From contig JACCZO010000390.1 of the NCBI GenBank assembly GCA_013695925.1, positions 1-12,861 of the forward strand: DNA of 12,861 bases, read 5' to 3'. Positions 6,775 to 12,861 of this stretch are shown here, piece after piece (position 1 is the stretch's first letter; each line of letters starts with the position of its first letter). A program made the translations under genes and the position numbers. The notes under the pieces are model-generated. The model did no database searches. It saw nothing but the letters and a program-made list of their open reading frames with translations, and was not told the origin of the DNA. This stretch comes from Chthoniobacterales bacterium (GTDB taxonomy: Bacteria > Verrucomicrobiota > Verrucomicrobiia > Chthoniobacterales > UBA10450).

Positions 6775-9700
6775 TTACTTCGAAACTGGCGGAGGGAGGT
6801 AATAAACCTCGACCAGGCCGATCCCTAAAGATCCATCCTTGCCCTCGACCAGTGCGGTATAGGCTCCCGGCGGGAGGGAGGCGAGGATTGCCGACTCGCG
6901 TGGATCACTCGGCGCCAGCCCGGTCGCTGCGACTTCGCTGCCCGACGGCGTCTGCCAGTCATCGTTTAATCCCACGACAAGGCCCTGAGCGTTGTAGAGA
7001 CTTAGGGTCGGATCTTGCAGCGCATCGGTCACTCCAGTGAGGGATGGACCGATCGCGCGCACAACGACATCGCCGGTCACCGCTCCTGCTCCGATGATGA
7101 AGCCGCCGATCATCGCCTTATCGCCCGACTGAACATAGCCACGGGTACTGATATTAGCCAGATAGGTGGCCACGTTAGGATCATCCAAGTCGTAAACTTC
7201 GACCAAGCCGATGCCAGTTCCGCTATCTTTCCCGTAAACGATAGCCGTGTAAATCCCGCTTCCAGGCACCGCCGGATCCACCGGCACGAGGGTGGCGATG
7301 ATCGCCGCTTCGAGATCATTTGTCGGAGCCAGACCGCTCGCCTCGATCGCCGTGGGCTGAGTGTCTCTCCAGTTATCGTTGGTGATCACGCTCCCATCCG
7401 ACTTATGTAACTCCAGCACCGGATCGGCCAGCGCGCCCGCCACTGGCGGATTGCTCGAAGCCAAGGATGGCCCAATCGCCCGGATGATGACGCTCTTTGA
7501 TTCTGTCCCCCCGGTGAGAATGAAGCCGCCAATCAAAACCCGCTCTCCCGTCTGCGCATCGCCGCGAGTCGAGATATTCAGCGGTTTACTCTCAGCCGGG
7601 GTGGCGCTCGGGCTGGGCGAGGGTGAAGGAGAGATCGTCGCAGTTGGACTTGGCGTCGGGGTCGGAGGCGGCGTTGGGCTGGGCGTTGGCCCGTCCAGGA
7701 GCTCGCCGGTCGCGCTCACAAAAGGCCGGCCGACGCCGCCCGCGATGAGAATGCGGCCATCATCCAATTCTGTGGCCGAATGATTCTGGCGCGCCACCGT
7801 CATGGTCCCGAAGGAACTGAACTGACTGGTTGCAGGATCGTAGATTTCAACAGAATCAAAGGCCTGCTGACCGCCCCCAAAGACGGATCCACCGGTGACA
7901 TCTCCGCCGATAGCCAAGACGTGGCCAACGAGCGATCCCCAGGCCGGATTTTTCAGACGCAAGGCAACGTGACGCCCACGGGTCTGAACCATTTCTCCGA
8001 CGTCGGAGAAGGCCAGCGCCGAGGGGTTATAGACTTCAGAAGGGGTCTGGATAAGGATACCTCCCGAAATAAGGACGGTGCCATCCGTCAGCAGCGTGGA
8101 TTCGTGTTCCGCCCGCACGCTGCTCATGTTTTCAACACTGGTCCACAACCCGGTGGCCGGGTCGTAGAGTTCAGCCGTGTCGGTTTCACGCTCGCCACCC
8201 CCTACCCCGTTCTCGAGGAAGTTGCCTCCCGAGACCAGGACTTTGTCGCTCAAAAGCAGACTCTCACGATGCCGCTTCCGGCCGAGCGCAAGCGAACCGC
8301 TAAGACTGAATGTTTCCGTGACCGGATCAAAAAGTTCCGTGGTGGCGGTGACTCCGCCCCCGGTCTGCACGCCGCCTACCACCAGGACCTTCCCGCTGTT
8401 CAGCAGCGTGGCCGTATGAAGAGCTCGTTCTTCCGCCATCGGGGTGGCTAAATGCCATAACTGAGTCGTGGGATCGTAAACCTCCGCAGTGGTGAGATCA
8501 CCACCGCGCCCCCCCTTGCCTCCGGTGATCACGACACGTCCGTCCTGAAGCTTCGTTGCGGTATGACTCTTCCGCGCATCCTTGATCGAGCCAACCAGGG
8601 TGAAAGAGTTATTCGAAGGATCAAAAAGCTCCGCGGAAATCAGGTTGACCGCGTCGGTGCTACCCGCTTCCAATAAGACTTTGCCGTCGTTCAACAACGT
8701 CGCGCGATGCTCATTCCGTGGCGCCTTCATGTTCCCGATATTGGTGAAGGCATGCGTGACCGGATCGAGAATTTCCGCCGACTGCAGAGTCTGGTTGCCG
8801 GTGACCCCGCCCACGACAAGGACCTTGCCGCTGAGCAACGCCGTTGCGGTATGGCCTGCTCGATTTTCCACCAGCGAATCGTAGAGAGTCCAGGTCTTAG
8901 TCGCGGGATCATAAACTTCGTCGGCGGCCAGAAATCCGCTCTCCAAAGTCACACCCCCGACAATCAGAACGCGGCCGTCACCCTGCAGAATCGGCCGGTG
9001 ATTGGAGCGGTTATAAAGCATGTTGGTATCCGACGTGAAGGTCTTGCTGGCTGGATCGTAAACTTCTGTCTCCTTGTGCGGACTGGTGCCAGAGAATCCC
9101 CCGGTAATGAAAACCACGCCCGAGGGAAGAAGAGTGGAAGTGTGGTTCGCTCGCGCGATACCCATGGTATTCGCCAGGAGAGTGAAGATCTGCGTATTCG
9201 GATCGTAAATCTCAGCCGTCTTGCTCGAGATGTTATCGACGTAACCACCAGTAATAAGAACCGTGCCATCCGGCAGCAGCGAGGCCATATGACTCTTGCG
9301 GTTAACGGGCAGACCCGTCGTGGCGGTAAAAGTGTCGTCCGCCGGGTTATAAACATCGGCGCTCTTGCCGCCATCCAGCAGAACTTTCCCGTCCCAGAGC
9401 ACGGTCGCCGTATGCTGAGTCCGGACAGCTTTCATTCCTATCTTGGTCTGGGTCCAGGTCCCGGTCGCCGGATCGTAGAGTTCGGCCGACTGCAAAGTCG
9501 CCACGCTGTTGTCGCCGCCCGTTACCAGGACCTTGCCGGTATAGAGCAAAGTTGAGGTGTGATTGGCTCGCGCCGTGATCATCGACCCGGTCGCGGTAAA
9601 AATGTTGGTAGTGGGATTGTATAGAAGCGCCGAGGAGAGAGTCGCATTCTCATTCACACCGCCGCTAATGAGCACATTGCCGGAAGGAAGCAAAGTCGCA

Positions 9701-9807
9701 GCGTGACCGGCGCGTTCCGGGACGAGCGGGATGGTTTGCGCGTGGAGCGCCAAGGTGCCAAAAAGGAGAAAAAAAATGGCCGCCAGGGCCGAAGGAAGTT
9801 TGGTCAT
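6775..9807 (-). CDS. Secreted Kelch-repeat double propeller with tandem VRAIGPSL modules
   Basis: A 1010-aa protein with a signal peptide (1-23, ending LHA). Residues about 31-705 hold fourteen Kelch/galactose-oxidase-like repeats of the form R-x-x-H-x-[AS]-T-L-L-x-x-G-[KT]-V-L-[VI]-x-G-G ... [AT]-E-[LV]-[YF]-[DN]-P-x-[TS], at the spacing of one blade each. Fourteen would make two seven-bladed propellers. Repeats 3 and 12 are short, and 11 and 13 carry glycine-rich insertions. A Pro/Ser/Thr linker follows (706-743), then two modules (744-875 and 885-1005) of the same type as those ending the VCBS gene, with IIRAIGPSL and VVRAIGPSL. The first has a few extra residues before GIYTAIV. The product is probably extracellular or surface-bound; its substrate is unknown and no oxidase residues are assigned. 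The gene is convergent with the VCBS gene. No Shine-Dalgarno. Confidence 0.9.
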   Translation of the reverse strand: MTKLPSALAAIFFLLFGTLALHAQTIPLVPERAGHAATLLPSGNVLISGGVNENATLSSALLYNPTTNIFTATGSMITARANHTSTLLYTGKVLVTGGDNSVATLQSAELYDPATGTWTQTKIGMKAVRTQHTATVLWDGKVLLDGGKSADVYNPADDTFTATTGLPVNRKSHMASLLPDGTVLITGGYVDNISSKTAEIYDPNTQIFTLLANTMGIARANHTSTLLPSGVVFITGGFSGTSPHKETEVYDPASKTFTSDTNMLYNRSNHRPILQGDGRVLIVGGVTLESGFLAADEVYDPATKTWTLYDSLVENRAGHTATALLSGKVLVVGGVTGNQTLQSAEILDPVTHAFTNIGNMKAPRNEHRATLLNDGKVLLEAGSTDAVNLISAELFDPSNNSFTLVGSIKDARKSHTATKLQDGRVVITGGKGGRGGDLTTAEVYDPTTQLWHLATPMAEERALHTATLLNSGKVLVVGGVQTGGGVTATTELFDPVTETFSLSGSLALGRKRHRESLLLSDKVLVSGGNFLENGVGGGERETDTAELYDPATGLWTSVENMSSVRAEHESTLLTDGTVLISGGILIQTPSEVYNPSALAFSDVGEMVQTRGRHVALRLKNPAWGSLVGHVLAIGGDVTGGSVFGGGQQAFDSVEIYDPATSQFSSFGTMTVARQNHSATELDDGRILIAGGVGRPFVSATGELLDGPTPSPTPPPTPTPSPTATISPSPSPSPSATPAESKPLNISTRGDAQTGERVLIGGFILTGGTESKSVIIRAIGPSLASSNPPVAGALADPVLELHKSDGSVITNDNWRDTQPTAIEASGLAPTNDLEAAIIATLVPVDPAVPGSGIYTAIVYGKDSGTGIGLVEVYDLDDPNVATYLANISTRGYVQSGDKAMIGGFIIGAGAVTGDVVVRAIGPSLTGVTDALQDPTLSLYNAQGLVVGLNDDWQTPSGSEVAATGLAPSDPRESAILASLPPGAYTALVEGKDGSLGIGLVEVYYLPPPVSK

Positions 9808-9836
9808 AAGCGACAGCGGAAGCCGGGTAAAAAGGC

Positions 9837-9864
9837 TTCCCCTGATCCTAGCGTACGAGGGGAA
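9837..9864. repeat. TTCCCCT-N14-AGGGGAA inverted repeat upstream of the Kelch gene
   Basis: Perfect 7-base arms (9837-9843 and 9858-9864) lie 30-57 bases upstream of the Kelch ATG, so they would be in its promoter or 5' leader. A second small palindrome, TCGTA-AAA-TACGA (9879-9891), lies just beyond. Either could be an operator or a leader hairpin; I see no consensus promoter to anchor them. Confidence 0.35.
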
Positions 9865-9956
9865 AATGTCCAGAAGTATCGTAAAATACGAAACATGTTG
9901 GCTGACATCGTCGCCCGCGGGGCGAGTGACCTACCGGGCCCCCAAGTTTCCTCGAT

Positions 9957-10480
9957 TTACGGAAGGTAATAGACCTCGACCAAGCCGACACCGGACTCGC
10001 CGGATTTACCCTGCACAATGGCGGTATAGGCCAGGCGCGATGTCGGCGGGAGGGCGGACTCGTGCGAATCGGTCGGCGCAAGACCGGTTGCCTCGATGGC
10101 GGCGCCGTTTGTGTCCTTCCAGTCGTCGTTCTGCGCCGCCAGCGTCCCTTCGGCCTTGAAAAGATCCAACGTTGGATCGATCAGCGCATCGGGCACAGTA
10201 GTGAGCGATGGACCGATGACGCGCACCACCGCCTGTCCGGTCTGGCCGCCTTGGCCGATAAGCTGCACTGCGGCACGACGAACGAATCATCCCGAGCTAC
10301 GACGGCGAGGCCGTAGGGGCCGTTGATGAAAGCTTTGGTGAAGGACGAGTCGCTGCCGATGGCGTCGTATTACGTGATCGTGTTGATCCCGAAATTAGCG
10401 ACGAAAAAGTCGTCCGCCCGGGCGCTGACGGCGGCGATGGCGAGCCCGGCCGCGACGGCCGAGAAGAGACTGAATTTCAT
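9957..10480 (-). pseudogene. Decayed secreted propeller gene ending in a VRAIGPSL module
   Basis: From the ATG at 10480 the frame reads MKFSLFSAVAAGLAIAAVSA, a clean signal peptide, then ADDFFVANFGINTIT, the first strand of an NHL/lactonase-like propeller. A TAA at 10370-10372 stops it. Reading through, the same frame continues YDAIGSDSSFTKAFINGPYGLAV, again propeller-like, so the stop looks like a nonsense mutation. Near 10300 the homology ends. In another frame, from about 10268 to the TAA at 9957, about 100 residues match the C-terminal module (VVRVIGPSL, DALIDPTLDLF, NDDWKD, ATGLAPTDSHESA, AYTAIVQG, GLVEVYYLP), with a disturbed stretch before AYTAI. The middle of the gene is missing. The last part could still be read as a 103-aa ORF from a GTG at 10268, but it lacks the start of its own domain and has no export signal. 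Confidence 0.75.
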
Positions 10481-10571
10481 AGGAAAGGTGGCAAAAACTG
10501 GTGCTGACCTAAGAGCCGGACATGCGCCGCGGCGCGTTGTGCGCGCTCCCGCATGGAGCATATTGCCACGA

Positions 10572-12761
10572 ATGTCCTACCAGCTCGAATCCAGCTACCG
10601 GCCACGCGGCGACCAGGGGCAGGCGATCGCCAAGCTGCTCAAGTCGGTCGAGGCCGGCAATCGCCACCAGACCCTCCTCGGCGTCACCGGTTCCGGGAAA
10701 ACTTTCACGATCGCCAACGTGATCAAGGAGCTCGACCGCCCGGCGCTCATCATTTCGCATAACAAGACGCTGGCCGCGCAGCTCTACTCGGAGTTCAAGC
10801 AATTCTTCCCCGGCAACGCAGTCGAGTATTTCGTCAGCTATTTCGATTACTACCAACCGGAAGCCTACATCCCGCGCTCCGATACCTACATCGAGAAGGA
10901 CTCTTCGATTAACGAGGAGATCGAGCGGCTCCGCCTTTCCGCGACGAGCGCGCTCCTTTCGCGCCGCGATACGATCGTGGTCGCGAGCGTCTCGTGTATC
11001 TACGGTGTGACTTCGCCGGAGGATTATCTGCGCATGCTCCTGACCGTGAAACGCGGCCAGCAAATTTCGCGGGAGGCGGTGCTCGGACGGCTCGTCGACA
11101 TGCTCTACGAGCGCAACGACATGAACTTCGTTAGGGGAAAATTCCGGGTCCGCGGAGACGTGGTCGAGGTTTATCCCGCGACCGCGGACGAGGAAGCGGT
11201 CCGGCTGGAATTTTTCGGCGACGAGTTGGATGCGATCACGCGTTTCGATCCGCTCACCGGGCACGCCCACGAGTCGTTAGGCGTGATGACTTTCTTCCCG
11301 GCGAAACAATTCGTCACGCCGGCGGACAAATTGAACCGCGCGCTCAGTTCAATCCGCACTGAACTCGATGAGCGGATCATCTTTCTCGAATCGCAGGGCC
11401 GACTCCTCGAAGCGCAACGGCTCAAAATGCGGACGGAATACGACCTCGAGATGCTGCAGGAGATGGGCTTCTGCAACGGGATCGAAAATTATTCACGCCA
11501 TCTCTCCGGTCGTCCGCCGGGCTCGAAACCGTTCACCCTCCTCGACTTTTTCCCAAAAGATTTCCTGCTTGTGATCGATGAGTCCCACGCCACCATCCCG
11601 CAGATCGGCGGCATGTACGAAGGCGACAAATCGCGCAAGACCGTTCTGGTTGAGTACGGTTTCCGTCTCCCGAGCGCGCTCGATAACCGGCCGCTCAATT
11701 TCCCCGAGTTCATGGGCAACGCGAACCAGCTCGTCTACGTCAGCGCCACCCCGGCGGAGTTTGAGATCAAGAATAGCGTCGTCGGCAACACCGGCTATTT
11801 CCCGCACAAGCGCGACCGCATTGGGATTGAAGAAGAAGTCCCGTTTGTCCTGCCCGGCACCGCGCCCAAGGAACTGAGCCGCACCGACCAGCCTCCGTCG
11901 GAGTTCGACGTCCGCACCTCGGGCAAGCCGCTTGTCGTGGAGCAAATCATTCGTCCGACCGGATTGCTCGATCCGCGGATCACGCTCAAGGGTTTGAAGA
12001 ACCAGATCGACGACACGATCGAGCTTTGCCGCCAGCGGGTCGATCTCCAGGAGCGCGTCCTCGTTACCACCCTCACAAAAAGGACAGCCGAAGATCTCTC
12101 CGATTACCTGCGCGATGTCGGGTTGAAAGTGCGTTATCTGCACAGCGACATCGACACCATCGAGCGGGTCGAAATCCTGCGCGGCCTGCGCGCGGCCGAA
12201 TTCGACATCCTCGTCGGCATCAACCTTCTTCGGGAAGGCCTCGACCTTCCCGAAGTCTCGTTAGTCTGCATCCTCGACGCCGACAAGGAAGGCTTCCTAC
12301 GCAGCCAGACCTCGCTCATCCAGACGGCTGGCCGCGCCGCCCGCCATATCAACGGCGAGGTCGTCCTTTTCGCCGACTCCGTCACCCAAAGCATGCAGGC
12401 CCTGATTTCGATCTCCGATTACCGCCGCACCAAGCAGATGGAGTACAACGAAAAGCACGGCATCACCCCGACCACCGTCCGGCGCGCCGTGCAGGAAAGC
12501 CTGCATACCATCCTGCGCGGCCGCGAAATCGCGGCCGCCGTTATCCAGGAAGCCGGCGGCGACTTCAATCTCACCGAGCTCTTGCGCGAGTTGGAAGAAG
12601 AGATGCAAACCGCCTCCGCCAACCTCGAATTCGAACGCGCCGCCTTGCTCCGCGACCAGATCATGGAAGTAAAAAGCGGCACCGGCCTAACGAAGATAGA
12701 ACCGAAGCGCAAACCGGTGAAATACTCTCGCAACAACGGCCGCCGCCGTTCGCGCGTTTAA
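10572..12761 (+). CDS. uvrB: Excinuclease ABC subunit B
   Basis: UvrB is the damage-verifying helicase-like subunit of nucleotide excision repair, loaded by UvrA and recruiting UvrC. The 729-aa protein shows Walker A GVTGSGKT (37-44), the beta-hairpin region YFVSYFDYYQPEAYIP (86-101), the SSINEEIERLR segment (111-121), Walker B DESH (336-339), YVSATP (389-394), RPTGLLDP (461-468), the helicase motifs HSDIDT and GINLLREGLDLP (549-560), the QTAGRAAR motif (584-591) and a C-terminal UVR domain (about 667-702) that contacts UvrC. Between SATP and VVEQ there are 60 residues where E. coli has about 11. The frame is open 83 codons further upstream, but that part lies over the opposing pseudogene and its signal peptide, so I start at MSYQLESSYRPRGDQ. 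GGAG at 10555 is too far away to be a good binding site. Confidence 0.97.
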   Translation: MSYQLESSYRPRGDQGQAIAKLLKSVEAGNRHQTLLGVTGSGKTFTIANVIKELDRPALIISHNKTLAAQLYSEFKQFFPGNAVEYFVSYFDYYQPEAYIPRSDTYIEKDSSINEEIERLRLSATSALLSRRDTIVVASVSCIYGVTSPEDYLRMLLTVKRGQQISREAVLGRLVDMLYERNDMNFVRGKFRVRGDVVEVYPATADEEAVRLEFFGDELDAITRFDPLTGHAHESLGVMTFFPAKQFVTPADKLNRALSSIRTELDERIIFLESQGRLLEAQRLKMRTEYDLEMLQEMGFCNGIENYSRHLSGRPPGSKPFTLLDFFPKDFLLVIDESHATIPQIGGMYEGDKSRKTVLVEYGFRLPSALDNRPLNFPEFMGNANQLVYVSATPAEFEIKNSVVGNTGYFPHKRDRIGIEEEVPFVLPGTAPKELSRTDQPPSEFDVRTSGKPLVVEQIIRPTGLLDPRITLKGLKNQIDDTIELCRQRVDLQERVLVTTLTKRTAEDLSDYLRDVGLKVRYLHSDIDTIERVEILRGLRAAEFDILVGINLLREGLDLPEVSLVCILDADKEGFLRSQTSLIQTAGRAARHINGEVVLFADSVTQSMQALISISDYRRTKQMEYNEKHGITPTTVRRAVQESLHTILRGREIAAAVIQEAGGDFNLTELLRELEEEMQTASANLEFERAALLRDQIMEVKSGTGLTKIEPKRKPVKYSRNNGRRRSRV

Positions 12762-12793
12762 GAGGGCGTCTAAAAGTCGGGCTCCGGACGGAA

Positions 12794-12861
12794 GTCAGGC
12801 TTCCAGCCTGACTCGGCAGGCGGGCATCTTGCCTGCCTGATGCGATGCGACGGGCTGGAAG
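12794..12861. repeat. Cluster of TTCCAGC-cored hairpins after uvrB
   Basis: GTCAGGC-TTCCA-GCCTGAC (12794-12812) is a perfect 7-bp hairpin. GGCAGGC-N9-GCCTGCC (12815-12837) is a second. GGGCTGGAAG at the window edge (12852-12861) starts what looks like a third unit. All share the TTCCAGC/GCTGGAA core or its CCTGCC relative, as in the aroB element. No T-run follows, so they are not clear terminators for uvrB, although a 3'-end stabilising role is possible. The array continues beyond the window. Confidence 0.65.

Noticed and set aside
10323..10571. An 83-codon N-terminal extension of UvrB in the same open frame.
   Set aside because: It lies antisense to the signal peptide of the decayed gene, has no UvrB-like sequence, and the conserved family start (YQLESSYRPRGDQ) follows the ATG at 10572.
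12794..12837. Intrinsic terminator for uvrB.
   Set aside because: The stems are strong but no T-run follows either, and their cores match the dispersed repeat family, so I call them repeats.
1..12861. tRNA, rRNA, CRISPR array, insertion sequence with transposase, or a defence or biosynthetic gene cluster.
   Set aside because: None seen on reading both strands: no regularly spaced direct repeats, no transposase or nuclease ORFs beyond UvrB, and no clover-leaf candidates.

Overview
The window looks like chromosomal DNA of a Verrucomicrobiota bacterium, most likely a Chthoniobacterales-type soil lineage. The support is a short H-X9-DG-type pseudopilin, secreted beta-propeller proteins ending in a tandem module with the signature VRAIGPSL...GLVEVYdL that I associate with this phylum, G+C-rich sequence, and almost no Shine-Dalgarno sequences before start codons. 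The assignment rests on recognised protein style only; there is no rRNA in the window.

Layout. At the left, on the minus strand, a pseudopilin gene runs into aroB (3-dehydroquinate synthase) with a 4-base GTGA overlap; a 96-bp palindromic repeat sits in frame inside aroB. Divergent from these is a small DUF4870-like membrane protein gene. Its stop codon overlaps, tail to tail, the stop of holA (DNA polymerase III delta). Upstream of holA, on the same strand, is an unrecognised ORF with coding-like codon use that may be a truncated gene. Next come two large convergent genes for secreted proteins: an FG-GAP/VCBS propeller with an ASPIC/UnbV domain (plus strand) and a 14-repeat Kelch protein (minus strand). 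Their N-terminal parts are unrelated, but both end in the same two-copy module of about 120-130 residues per copy. The 340 bp between them has no convincing gene but holds several inverted repeats. Upstream of the Kelch gene is a decayed gene: a propeller-type signal peptide and first blade with a nonsense codon, joined out of frame to the last 100 residues of a third copy of the module. The window ends with uvrB, which carries about 50 extra residues before its RPTGLLDP motif, followed by a cluster of TTCCAGC-cored hairpins of the same style as the aroB element.

How the parts relate. aroB, holA and uvrB are housekeeping genes (shikimate pathway, replication clamp loader, nucleotide excision repair). 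The propeller genes are accessory extracellular proteins. No gene set here forms an evident new defence or metabolic system. The most interesting signals are the shuffled C-terminal module, its decayed copy, and the palindromic repeat domesticated inside aroB.
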